A DNA stretch of 64,000 nt from JAHEEL01 sp963836085. Lineage in GTDB: Bacteria > Actinomycetota > Acidimicrobiia > Spongiisociales > UBA5794. Shown here in pieces: positions 34,285 to 42,213 of this stretch. Made by a program: the position numbers and the translations under genes. The notes beneath the pieces were generated by a model that was given only the letters and a program-made list of their open reading frames with translations, had not been told where the DNA came from and made no database searches. Each line of letters starts with the position of its first letter. The first letter of the stretch is position 1. Where the stretch lies: NCBI GenBank assembly GCA_963836085.1, contig CAWIHT010000011.1:310001-374000 (forward strand), given 5' to 3'.

Positions 34285-35744
34285 ATGATCGACCTCACTG
34301 TCAATGAAGCCGTACTGAAGTCTGCCGTCCAGCAGGCGAAGGTGCGCGACTTCAAGATTCCAACGTTCAAGCAGATGCGGGACCCGAGCCTCATCCCCGA
34401 CGATGTCAAGGCGAGTCTCGGAAGCGTCGGTCTATGGGATCTCAATCCGCTCAACCTCTATCGCATCAACTGGCACAACGACCCGACTCCGACCGGCGGC
34501 GGGTTCGGTGGTGTGAACTACCTCGAGGTCCCTTCTGAGATCAGCGGTGTCGACGCCCGGATCGTGATGCTCGAGGGCAAGTGGTTCCCGACCGGTGCGC
34601 ACAAGGTGGGGGCGGCCTTCGGTTGCCTCGCACCGCGACTCGTCAGCGGCCAGTTCGACCCGGTAACGCAGAAGGCCGTGTGGCCGTCGACCGGCAACTA
34701 CTGCCGTGGCGGCGCCTACGACTCGAACCTCCTCGCCTGCGAATCGATCGCCATTCTTCCCGAGGGTATGAGCGCCGAGCGCTTCCACTGGCTCGAGAGC
34801 GTGGCGGGCGAGATCATCAAGACGCCGGGCAGCGAGTCCAATGTCAAGGAGATCTTCGACAAGTGCAACGAGCTCAGGGCTTCCGGCCAAGACCTCGTCA
34901 TCTTCAACCAGTTCGATGAGTTCGGGAACTACCTCTGGCACTACTCGGTCACCGGGCCCGCCATGGTCGAGGTGCTCAACGAGGTGATGGGTCCCGACGA
35001 CCGTTTCGCGGGCGTGACGCTGGCCACCGGCTCTGCGGGCACGATCGGCTCGGGCGACTACTTGAAGCAGCTCTATCCCAACTCGAAGATCGCTGCAGGC
35101 GAAGCCTCCGAGTGCCCGACGATGCTCGTGAACGGCTTTGGAGAGCATCGGATCGAAGGGATCGGCGACAAGCACATCCCATGGATCCACAACGTGCGAA
35201 ATACCGACATGGCGATCGCCATCGATGATGAGGCATCGATCAGCCTCGTCCGGCTCTTCAACGAACCCGCCGGGCAGGCGTACCTCGTCGACCAGGGTGT
35301 TTCGCCGGAGTTCATCGAGAAGCTCCCGCTGCTTGGCATCTCCTGTGTCGCGAACATGCTCATGGCGATCAAGTTCGCCAAGTTCTATGAGCTGACTGGG
35401 AACGACGTGGTGATGACCGTTGCGACCGACTCGATGGAGATGTACCAGTCACGCCTCAAGGAACTGAACGACGAGCGTGGGGAGTTCACCGCGTCGATGC
35501 CGCCGCGGCCTATCACCAGTACTTGATGGGGCAGAGCCTCGCCAACACGCAAGAACTCGGCTACTACGACAAGAAGCGGATCCACAACTTGAAGTACTAC
35601 ACGTGGGTTGAGCAGCAGGGGAAGACCTACGAGGAGATTCAGGCGCAGTGGTACGACCCGGACTACTGGACGAACATCCAGGTCATGGCCGACCCGATCG
35701 ACGAAATGATCGAGTCCTTCAACGCCCAGGTCGACCAAGCGTAG
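34285..35744 (+). pseudogene. PLP-dependent enzyme (cysteine synthase-like superfamily), interrupted by one frameshift
   Basis: The first frame runs 34285-35526 (413 residues) with an AAAGGA site. GAHKVGAA holds the likely PLP lysine, STGNYCRGGAYDSNLLAC the substrate loop, and ATGSAGTIGSGDYLKQ the phosphate loop. It then ends in unrelated residues. The natural C-terminal part continues in the -1 frame from about 35490: VDAAAAYHQYLMGQSL, then IHNLKYYTWVEQQGKT, ending at 35744. One base missing near GCGTCGATGCC (35490-35500) explains it. No slippery heptamer is visible, so this is a recent mutation or a sequencing error rather than programmed. Last gene of the operon; substrate unknown. Confidence 0.75.
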
Positions 35745-35768
35745 AGGCGCACAAGCAGCGAACACACG

Positions 35769-35803
35769 AAGGGGGTCGCCGGCAACGATGCGGGCGGCCC
35801 CTT
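35769..35803 (+). terminator. Hairpin after the carbamoyltransferase/PLP operon
   Basis: AAGGGG-G-TCGCC (35769-35780) pairs with GGGCGG-CCCCTT (35792-35803) with one bulged G, starting 24 nt after the last stop codon. The stem ends in A-U pairs but no long U-run follows. Confidence 0.55.
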
Positions 35804-35917
35804 GCGTCGCGCTCGGGAGACGATCCGGACCACCGCCGCGTCAGACTTCAAACCGTCGTTTCCAAAACTCGAATTGTGTGCCAGAATCCGAGGACCAGAG
35901 AAGGGAGGTGGTCCAAC

Positions 35918-35962
35918 TTGAGTGAATGTTTGTATAGGACCCTGGAGGTGGCCGAGCGCTAA
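35918..35962 (+). CDS. Short leader ORF (14 codons) ahead of a structured RNA
   Basis: TTG at 35918 has a near-perfect Shine-Dalgarno sequence (AGGGAGG, 9 nt upstream) and opens a frame for (M)SECLYRTLEVAER followed by TAA. A second GGAGGTGG lies inside the ORF. GGTCC before it and GGACC within it could pair and mask the start. The size and position are those of a regulatory leader peptide. No similarity recognised; the coding claim rests on the ribosome site and on the position just before a folded RNA. Confidence 0.4.
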   Translation: MSECLYRTLEVAER

Positions 35963-35977
35963 CGGCCGCACCGTACG

Positions 35978-36117
35978 AAAGGAGTAGCCGTTCCTCGGAA
36001 GAGGTAGGTGGCGACTCCAACTCGGACCACCGATACCCGGAGACCCGTGGGCTGGTCCTCCCACGGCGGCGAGATCCTCGCCGAAGTGTCTCCGGGTTTC
36101 CACTTGTCCGGAGGACC
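35978..36117 (+). ncRNA. Unassigned structured RNA with a three-way junction and GNRA hairpin
   Basis: This gene-free interval folds extensively. Hairpin 1: GGAGT-A-GCC (35981-35989) pairs with GGC-G-ACTCC (36010-36018) and encloses CCTC-GGAA-GAGG, a GNRA tetraloop. A perfect 10-bp stem P1 (36035-36044 with 36088-36097) then encloses two helices with almost no linker: P2 CCGTGGG/CCCACGG (36045-36051 with 36060-36066) and P3 CGGCGA/TCGCCG (36067-36072 with 36078-36083). GTCC-GGA-GGAC (36106-36116) follows and contains the GGAGG ribosome site of the next small ORF. It does not fit tmRNA, SRP RNA, 6S RNA or RNase P RNA. Whether it is a cis-regulatory leader or an independent RNA is open. Confidence 0.5.
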
Positions 36118-36243
36118 ATGAGTGTCAGGCACCTTACGGTCCGCGCCTCCCCCGACCAACCGGGCTCATGGAGATCGCCATCACTGACCGACACGACAGA
36201 AAGCGCAGCGTCGCCACGGGTCGAGCGCGCCATGAACCTGTAG
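36118..36243 (+). CDS. Small ORF (41 codons) downstream of the structured RNA
   Basis: ATG 36118 follows CGGAGGACC, a strong ribosome site that also forms one arm of the small hairpin GTCC-GGA-GGAC. The product starts MSVRHLTVRASPDQPGSW and ends at TAG 36241, eleven bases before the next gene. It may be the regulated target of the RNA, a truncated gene, or chance. The TAG also serves as part of the TAGGGT box in front of the next gene. Confidence 0.35.
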   Translation: MSVRHLTVRASPDQPGSWRSPSLTDTTESAASPRVERAMNL

Positions 36244-36253
36244 GGTCAACGCT

Positions 36254-37021
36254 ATGGAGTGGACGGCGTATCTCGAACACATCGGTTCCAACGCCTCGCG
36301 CCTATCCGAAGTGGCGGCGCTCGGTCTCGAACCAGCCGTCCCGTGCTGCCCCGGCTGGACCGTGCGGGATCTCGTCGCCCACGTCGGAAGTGTGTACGCG
36401 CAGAAGGCCGCAATCGTGGATGAAGGCCGGATCAACGGTCAGCCCGACCGCGTGGACGCTCCCGACGAGGATCTCGTGGAGTGGTTTGACGAGTCGGCTA
36501 CCCATCTTGTCGAGATTCTGTCGGCGCATGATCCAGCCGAGCCGATCTGGACGTTCTACCCGCAGGATCAGACGGTCGGGTTCTGGTATCGCAGACTCGC
36601 CCAGGAGTCGCTCATCCATCGCATCGACGGCGAACAGGCCCACGGCATCGCCTCCGAGGTCGATCAGGCCCTTGCCACTGACGGTGTCGACGAGGTTCTC
36701 ACCCGAATCGCGGCCGGCGGGCCGCCGTGGGGAACGGTCGAGTTCGCGGACCGCGTCGCCCGTCTCGAAGTCCCCGGGCAGTCGTGGACGGTGAAGCTCG
36801 GGCTCCTCTCCGGCACGTCGCCGCGTTCGGGGAAGGACTACGTCGATGTGCCCGTGCTCGAACTCGTGGACTCGGGCGAATCGCTCAAGACCGTTGTCTC
36901 CGGCTCCGCCGGCACGATGGACTGCTGGCTGTGGGGGAGGGCCAGACTCGGCGATCTCACGATTCAAGGCGATCGGTTGATCGCCGCTTCCGTGCGCGCG
37001 GTTGCCAAGCGGTCGACGTAG
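36254..37021 (+). CDS. Mycothiol-dependent maleylpyruvate isomerase-type (MDMPI/DinB) protein
   Basis: 255 residues. The N-terminal MDMPI/DinB-like four-helix domain has CCPGWTVRDLVAHVG with the first metal His, and later ESLIHRIDGEQAHG with two more His residues of the metal triad. A C-terminal domain follows from about residue 165. Family members are mycothiol-dependent transferases or isomerases in actinobacteria, which supports the phylum assignment. Start ATG 36254 has TAGGGT 7 nt upstream and no Shine-Dalgarno sequence. Substrate unknown. Confidence 0.82.
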   Translation: MEWTAYLEHIGSNASRLSEVAALGLEPAVPCCPGWTVRDLVAHVGSVYAQKAAIVDEGRINGQPDRVDAPDEDLVEWFDESATHLVEILSAHDPAEPIWTFYPQDQTVGFWYRRLAQESLIHRIDGEQAHGIASEVDQALATDGVDEVLTRIAAGGPPWGTVEFADRVARLEVPGQSWTVKLGLLSGTSPRSGKDYVDVPVLELVDSGESLKTVVSGSAGTMDCWLWGRARLGDLTIQGDRLIAASVRAVAKRST

Positions 37022-37040
37022 CCGTGGCCCGTACGATCAC

Positions 37041-37643
37041 ATGAGCGATCTCGCGACCGTCGCGGTCTATCCGGTCCGTTCCGATGCCGAGATCGTTCGG
37101 GCGCGTCTCGGGTCAGAGGGTGTCGATGCCCTGGTGATCGCCGACGACGAGGGCGGTCTCAATCCCGGGTTCTACTCCCGCTACGGTGTCCGGGTGGTCG
37201 TAGCAAACGCAGACCTGGCCACGGCCCACGAGATTCTCGACCTCGACGCCGTGATCGTGCCGATGGGAGCCCTCGAGGAGATGGTTGCGCATGCCGGGGC
37301 GTGCGCGCCGAACGAAGCTTGCGGACTCCTGGCTTCCAAGGACGGGGTCGTCACCAAGGTCTATCCGCTCACGAACACCGAACACGCCCCCGATCGGTTC
37401 ACCCTCGATCCTGCAGAGCACTTCGCAGCGGTCCGTGACGCCGAAGGTCAGGGATGGGCGATATCCGGCCTGTTCCATTCGCACCCGTCGAGCGCGCCGA
37501 TCCCGTCGGCCGGGGACCTCGCGGGCGGCGGAGATCCCGATTGGGCGAACCTGATCGTGGGCGTCGAAGCCGGCCGGTTCGTGGTGCGGGCCTATCGCTA
37601 CGCAGACGGCGCCGCAACGGCCGTCGAGATCAAGCAACGGTAG
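37041..37643 (+). CDS. DUF2007 domain fused to a JAMM/MPN metalloprotease
   Basis: 200 residues. Residues 1-75 match the small DUF2007 (putative signal-transducing) domain: VAVYPVRSDAEIVRARLGSEGVDALV. Residues 80-200 are a JAMM domain: the Glu in NEACGLL and HSHPSSAPIPSAGD give the complete zinc and catalytic set (E, HxH, S, D). Stand-alone bacterial JAMM proteins of this kind trim C-terminal extensions from ubiquitin-like sulfur carriers or cut isopeptide bonds. The DUF2007 fusion suggests a sensing or recruitment part. No sulfur-carrier gene is adjacent. Confidence 0.8.
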   Translation: MSDLATVAVYPVRSDAEIVRARLGSEGVDALVIADDEGGLNPGFYSRYGVRVVVANADLATAHEILDLDAVIVPMGALEEMVAHAGACAPNEACGLLASKDGVVTKVYPLTNTEHAPDRFTLDPAEHFAAVRDAEGQGWAISGLFHSHPSSAPIPSAGDLAGGGDPDWANLIVGVEAGRFVVRAYRYADGAATAVEIKQR

Positions 37644-37652
37644 TCTCGCCGA

Positions 37653-37913
37653 ATGTCGTCAGACGAGCACAACCCCGAGGCGTACCGCCAACTGTTCGCC
37701 ATCGTCGGCGGGGGCCTGCAAGCGACGTCGCTGTTCTTCATCCTGGCCTCGTTGTTGGTGGCCCCCTGGTGGATGGTTGCGGTCCTCGGTGTCGTCTGGA
37801 TCGCATCGACGATCTGGTCCTGGATGGCATTCCAGGACACGTTGTGGGCGCCGCTCGTCGCAGGGACGCTCGTCGCCGTTTGCTGGATCGTCGCCCTGAC
37901 GGTGTTCGCATGA
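37653..37913 (+). CDS. Small membrane protein (two to three TM helices)
   Basis: 86 residues: a short polar start, then hydrophobic segments at about 15-37, 38-57 and 62-85. Start ATG 37653 follows TAGTCT by 6 nt, so it may have its own leaderless promoter inside the operon. Its stop overlaps the start of the MBL-fold gene (ATGA). No family recognised. Confidence 0.7.
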   Translation: MSSDEHNPEAYRQLFAIVGGGLQATSLFFILASLLVAPWWMVAVLGVVWIASTIWSWMAFQDTLWAPLVAGTLVAVCWIVALTVFA

Positions 37914-38674
37914 CCGCGCTCACCGTGCTCGGTTCCGCTGGAGGATCGCCGACCCGGAAGAATCCGGCGTCCGGCTATCTCCTGGAGAGCGGCGAGACTT
38001 CGATCTGGGTCGACGCCGGCACCGGGACGTTCATGGAGTTGGCGAGCTTCATCGATCCCGGGACCCTCGACGCCGTGGTGCTCAGTCACATCCATGTCGA
38101 CCACTGTTCTGACATCTTCGGCCTCTACGGCTATCTCGCGTTCGGTCCGTCCGGAACCGTGCCGGTGCCGGTGTACCTGCCCCCCGGGGCCGCGGACCAT
38201 CTGTCGGCCTTCGCTCGAGCGGGGGAGGAGCACGTGTTCCATACGGTCCTCGACCTCATCGAAGTGGACGGCGGATCCGAAGTGGCCGTCGGAGACATCT
38301 CCGTCGGTTTCGGCCGGGCGATCCATCCGGTTCCGGCGCTCGTCACGCGGTTCGACACCCCGAACGGATCGCTCGTGTATTCGGGTGACACCGGTCCGGG
38401 ATCGGACCTCACCGCGCTCGCGACCGGGGCGGGCGTGCTCCTGTGCGAAGCGACGATCGAGGGAGAGCGTGACGAACACACCTACCCGTACCATCTCACT
38501 GCCGGAGAAGCCGGCGGGATCGCGACCGAGGCGGGTGTCTCGACGCTGATCCTCACCCACTTCGCGGCCGGTGCCAACCCCGCACAACTGCGGGCGGAGG
38601 CGGTGGCTGCGTTCAACGGCGCGATCAACCCGGCTTTGCCTCGGGTCCGCTTCATCATCGGAGAGCAACCATGA
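37910..38674 (+). CDS. MBL-fold metallohydrolase (RNase Z-like)
   Basis: 254 residues. The metallo-beta-lactamase motif SHIHVDHCSDI provides HxHxDH, with a later His in the ILTHFA region and Asp in VYSGDTGPG. The LTVLGSAGGSPT start and the GDTGP...L..GA.VLLCEAT series are typical of RNase Z-like or arylsulfatase-like MBL proteins. In many actinobacteria a protein of this type precedes rph and rdgB, as here; it overlaps rph by ATGA. A tRNA 3'-processing role is therefore plausible, though not proven. Confidence 0.82.
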   Translation: MTALTVLGSAGGSPTRKNPASGYLLESGETSIWVDAGTGTFMELASFIDPGTLDAVVLSHIHVDHCSDIFGLYGYLAFGPSGTVPVPVYLPPGAADHLSAFARAGEEHVFHTVLDLIEVDGGSEVAVGDISVGFGRAIHPVPALVTRFDTPNGSLVYSGDTGPGSDLTALATGAGVLLCEATIEGERDEHTYPYHLTAGEAGGIATEAGVSTLILTHFAAGANPAQLRAEAVAAFNGAINPALPRVRFIIGEQP

Positions 38675-39372
38675 GAACCGAACGACCACTTGACGCCCTG
38701 CGACCCGTGCGCATCACGCGGGGCTACACGGAGATGACACCGGGTTCCGTGCTCATCGAGATGGGCAGGACCCGCGTGCTGTGCACCGCGGCCTTCGAGG
38801 AGGACGTGCCCCGATGGATGCGGGACTCCGGCAAGGGGTGGGTGACCGCCGAATACGCGATGCTGCCCGGATCCAGCCCACAACGTGTGCGGCGGAGTGC
38901 CATCGAGGGCGGTCGTACCAAGGAGATCCAGCGTCTCATCGGTCGCTCGCTGCGGGCCGTCGTCGACACGAAGGCCATGGGGCCGCTCACGGTGCGGGTC
39001 GATTGCGACGTGCTCCAGGCCGATGGAGGCACGAGAACGGCGTCGATCACCGGGGCCTGGATCGCGCTCGCCGACGCATTCGATCAACGCATTGAAGCCG
39101 GCAAACTCGAATCGACTCCGCTGACCGATCACATTGCAGCGATCTCGGTTGGGCTAATTGGCAATGACGCCTTGCTCGACCTCGAGTACACCGAGGACGT
39201 GACGGCCGATGTGGATGCCAACGTGGTGATGACCGGGTCGGGGAAGATCGTCGAAGTGCAGGGCACCGCAGAGGGCGATCCGTTCGACCGCAACCAACTC
39301 GACCGCATGCTCGATCTTGCCACCAAGGGCATCGCTGAACTCGTTGCGGAGCAGCGCACCGCGAGGGCCTGA
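38671..39372 (+). CDS. rph: Ribonuclease PH
   Basis: 233 residues, full length. It is a phosphorolytic 3'-5' exoribonuclease that trims tRNA 3' ends. Signature segments: RPLDALRPVRITRGYTEMTPGS, SGKGWVTAEYAMLPGS, GRTKEIQRLIGRSLRAV, and DCDVLQADGGTRTASITGAW in the active site. It overlaps the preceding gene by ATGA and the rdgB start by one base (TGATG), a common rph-rdgB arrangement. Confidence 0.97.
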   Translation: MRTERPLDALRPVRITRGYTEMTPGSVLIEMGRTRVLCTAAFEEDVPRWMRDSGKGWVTAEYAMLPGSSPQRVRRSAIEGGRTKEIQRLIGRSLRAVVDTKAMGPLTVRVDCDVLQADGGTRTASITGAWIALADAFDQRIEAGKLESTPLTDHIAAISVGLIGNDALLDLEYTEDVTADVDANVVMTGSGKIVEVQGTAEGDPFDRNQLDRMLDLATKGIAELVAEQRTARA

Positions 39373-39956
39373 TGAACAGTCCCCGGCGTGTGGTGGTGGC
39401 GTCGAAGAATCCCCACAAGATCAGCGAAGTCGAGGCGGTCCTCGAAGCCATGGAGCATCCCTGGGAGATCGTACGCGGACTTGACTGGCCCGATGTCGAC
39501 GAGACCGAACTGACCCTCGAAGGCAATGCGCTGCTCAAGGCACATGCGGTGGTTGAGGCCACCGGGTTGCCGGCGTTGGCCGACGACACCGGACTCGAGG
39601 TTGATTCACTCGACGGCAGGCCGGGCGTGTTCAGCGCCAGATTCGCCGGACCCGACGCCACCTATGACCAAAACGTCGATCGACTCCTCGCCGAACTCTC
39701 TGACACCGTCGACCGCTCCGCCCGCTTCCGCACGGCCATTGCCTTCATCGTCCCAGGATCGGACCCGATCGTGGTCGAAGGCGTCGTCGAGGGAACGATC
39801 ACCGATGAGCGGAGGGGCGAGCGCGGATTCGGGTATGACCCGGTATTCGCCGTGGGGGATCGAACCTACGCCGAGATGTCCGATGATGAGAAGAACCAAG
39901 TGTCCCACCGCTCCAGGGCGCTCCAGGCACTCGCTGCTGCTCTCGCGGAGGCGTAG
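39372..39956 (+). CDS. rdgB: XTP/dITP pyrophosphatase (RdgB/HAM1)
   Basis: 194 residues. It removes non-canonical purine triphosphates. SKNPHKISEVEAVL begins the Ham1 fold, ADDTGLEVDSLDGRPGVFSARFAG carries the catalytic acidic residues, and GERGFGYDPVF with the final SHRSRAL binds the base. It overlaps the rph stop. The start of the next gene lies 71 nt downstream with its own promoter-like box. Confidence 0.97.
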   Translation: MNSPRRVVVASKNPHKISEVEAVLEAMEHPWEIVRGLDWPDVDETELTLEGNALLKAHAVVEATGLPALADDTGLEVDSLDGRPGVFSARFAGPDATYDQNVDRLLAELSDTVDRSARFRTAIAFIVPGSDPIVVEGVVEGTITDERRGERGFGYDPVFAVGDRTYAEMSDDEKNQVSHRSRALQALAAALAEA

Positions 39957-40026
39957 GCTCGTCCTGCTGCCTCCCGGTGCGCGAGTGCTGAGGGCCACGC
40001 GACCGACCGCGGCTAACCTCCCTCCC

Positions 40027-42213
40027 GTGACCGAGGGCACAGAGACCGAACGGCCGGACACGGCCGAGGAATCGAAGGGCGGCAAGGCCGGGTGGTTCGC
40101 GCGCCACACGTCGGTCGCTACGCGCCTTGCGATCGGAATTCTTCTTGTGAGCATCGTCTCGCTCGTCGGCTCGGTGGTCATCGCCGTCGGCGGATCCGGG
40201 AGCGACGGCGAGGAACTCCTGCACGAACGCCTGACCTCGACGGCTGGAGCACGGGCGGCTGAGATCGGCGCCTACCTCCAACACGTGGTGTCGGCGCTCG
40301 AGGCCATGGGTTCGGGTCCGATGGCAATTGAGGGCGTGCAGCAATTCGCTGCGGGCTACAACGAACTTGATCGGCTCACCCTCGACGATCTCGATGCCGA
40401 ACGAGTCGACCTCGCCGCCTTCTACCTCGACGAGTTCGTCCCGATTCTGGAAGAGGTCCGTGGCGTCCCGGTGGATGTCCTCGACATTTCCAACGGGCTG
40501 AGTTCGGGCGCGGTCTACCTCCAAGCAGAGTACATCGCGAGGAACCCGCTCGCGATCGACGAGAAGCGGCTGTTGACCGATGCTGAAGATGGCAGTGCGT
40601 GGACCGACGTTCACAAGAAGCTGCATCCGCTCTTCCGGGCGAGCGCCGACCGCCTCGGGTTCTCCGATCTCTTTCTGATCGAACCCGAGAACCACACGAT
40701 CGTCTACTCGTCCAATAAGAGGATCGACTTCGGTACGAGCCTCGAGAGTGGCCCACACAGTGGGACACCGCTCGCCAACCTCGTGACACGAGTCGCTGCG
40801 TCGGCTGAGGCCGCGGCCGTGACCGGAGTTGACTTCACGGTCTACACCCCCGGATTCGACCGTCCGACAGCATTCGCTGCGACCCCGCTCTTCGAAGGCG
40901 ATGCCCTTGTCGGGGTGCTCGCCGTGAGTCTCTCCAACGACACCATCAGCGAGATCATGACACGCGATTGGAGAGCCGGCCGCCTTGGTGAGACGGGCGA
41001 GATCTACCTCGTCGGGTCCGATGCGCGGATGCGGTCGGACTCGCGGGCCTTCCTCGAAGACCCCGAGGCGTACCTCGCTCGTGTCGCTGAGATCGGCACC
41101 TCCACGGCCGAGGAGCAGAACCAGATGGCCGCGCTCGGCACCACGGTGCTCTTCCAGGATGTCGACAGCGTGGCGGTTCGCTCCGCACTGCAGGGCGAAT
41201 CAGGCATCGCATCCGACACGAGCTATTTGGGCGAAGAGGTCTATACGGCCTACCAGCCGGTTGGCTCCGAGGCATTCCGGTGGGCCATCATCGTGCAACA
41301 GGACCGGGCAGCGGTCGACGAACCGGTCAATGACTACGTGCGCGGCAACCTCCTGTTGACAACGGTCATCGTGATCGCGTTGACCTTCTTCGCCGTCGCC
41401 TGGGCGAGTTCGTTTGTGAATCCGCTGCGTGCCATGTCGTCTGCATTGGCCCGTATCCAGGGGGGCGAGGACGACACCACGGTGCCATCGAGCGGTGCGC
41501 GGGAGTTCCGGGTTCTCTCAGGCCACCTGCGTGCGATGGTCGACGATCTCGCGAACCGGAAACGGGCCGTGGCAGAGGCACTCTCGAAGAAGACGAGTGT
41601 CCTGATGGCCCTGTTGCCCCCGGCGGTCGCCGACGCGGTCGTTGGCGGGGACCGTCAGTTGGTGGAGACCGTTCCCCACGCCAGTGTTGTCGTGCTTGTG
41701 TTCGATGGCCTTGATGAACTCTTCCGGACGCGCGACACCGCAGCCAACCGTGATCTGATGCATTCCATCGTCGACATGACCGACGAGGTTGCCGGCGTCT
41801 CGGGCCTCGAGCGAGTCAAGGTGATGGGCGACACGTACTTCGCGGTGTGCGGGGTTGAGACCCCGTACCTCGACCATGCCCCGCGGTCCGTCCGCTTCGC
41901 GTTCGAGGTTCGATCGGAGATTCGCCGGTTCGCTGAAGAGAACGGTCTCGACCTCGACGTGTCGGGCGGGGTGGATGCCGGTCCGGTCACCGTGGGGCTC
42001 ATCGGCAACGCCCGTCTCATCTATGACCTGTGGGGAGATACCGCCGAGCGGGCTGCGGTTCTTGCCGGTCTCGCCGACGTCGGGGAGATCCTGGTCACCG
42101 ACGAGATCCGCGATCGACTGCCCGGTGGCGATGGTCTCTCAGCGTTCCAGTCGGATCACGTTTCGGCATGGGTTGCCAGTGCCTCCGATCTCGATGGGAG
42201 GTCCCAGGTATGA
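40027..42213 (+). CDS. Membrane receptor with extracellular sensor, HAMP and degenerate class III cyclase domain (1)
   Basis: 728 residues from GTG 40027; TAACCT lies 7 nt upstream, as in other leaderless genes here. TM1 is about 31-57, a Cache-like sensor about 60-440, TM2 about 443-465, then HAMP (about 466-520) and a class III nucleotide cyclase-like domain (about 545-715). Within it the metal Asp in VFDGLDEL and the Asp in KVMGDTYF, plus the base-selecting Lys (about 598), are retained. The usual transition-state Asn and Arg in a DTVN..AR motif are replaced (DTAERAAVL). Catalysis is therefore doubtful. Its sensor is paralogous to that of the third gene; both share LGETGE-Y-VG and an LEDP motif. 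It overlaps the channel gene by ATGA. Confidence 0.85.
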   Translation: MTEGTETERPDTAEESKGGKAGWFARHTSVATRLAIGILLVSIVSLVGSVVIAVGGSGSDGEELLHERLTSTAGARAAEIGAYLQHVVSALEAMGSGPMAIEGVQQFAAGYNELDRLTLDDLDAERVDLAAFYLDEFVPILEEVRGVPVDVLDISNGLSSGAVYLQAEYIARNPLAIDEKRLLTDAEDGSAWTDVHKKLHPLFRASADRLGFSDLFLIEPENHTIVYSSNKRIDFGTSLESGPHSGTPLANLVTRVAASAEAAAVTGVDFTVYTPGFDRPTAFAATPLFEGDALVGVLAVSLSNDTISEIMTRDWRAGRLGETGEIYLVGSDARMRSDSRAFLEDPEAYLARVAEIGTSTAEEQNQMAALGTTVLFQDVDSVAVRSALQGESGIASDTSYLGEEVYTAYQPVGSEAFRWAIIVQQDRAAVDEPVNDYVRGNLLLTTVIVIALTFFAVAWASSFVNPLRAMSSALARIQGGEDDTTVPSSGAREFRVLSGHLRAMVDDLANRKRAVAEALSKKTSVLMALLPPAVADAVVGGDRQLVETVPHASVVVLVFDGLDELFRTRDTAANRDLMHSIVDMTDEVAGVSGLERVKVMGDTYFAVCGVETPYLDHAPRSVRFAFEVRSEIRRFAEENGLDLDVSGGVDAGPVTVGLIGNARLIYDLWGDTAERAAVLAGLADVGEILVTDEIRDRLPGGDGLSAFQSDHVSAWVASASDLDGRSQV

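Noticed and set aside
35523..35744. Possible independent 73-codon gene after the last PLP enzyme
   Set aside because: It has no ribosome site, and its sequence continues the PLP-enzyme C terminus in the next frame. It is treated as part of a frameshifted gene.
35978..36117. Identification of the structured RNA as SRP RNA, 6S RNA, RNase P RNA or a c-di-AMP riboswitch
   Set aside because: The conserved cores of those RNAs (for example the SRP tetraloop with its asymmetric loops, or the RNase P GAGGAAAGTCC element) are absent.
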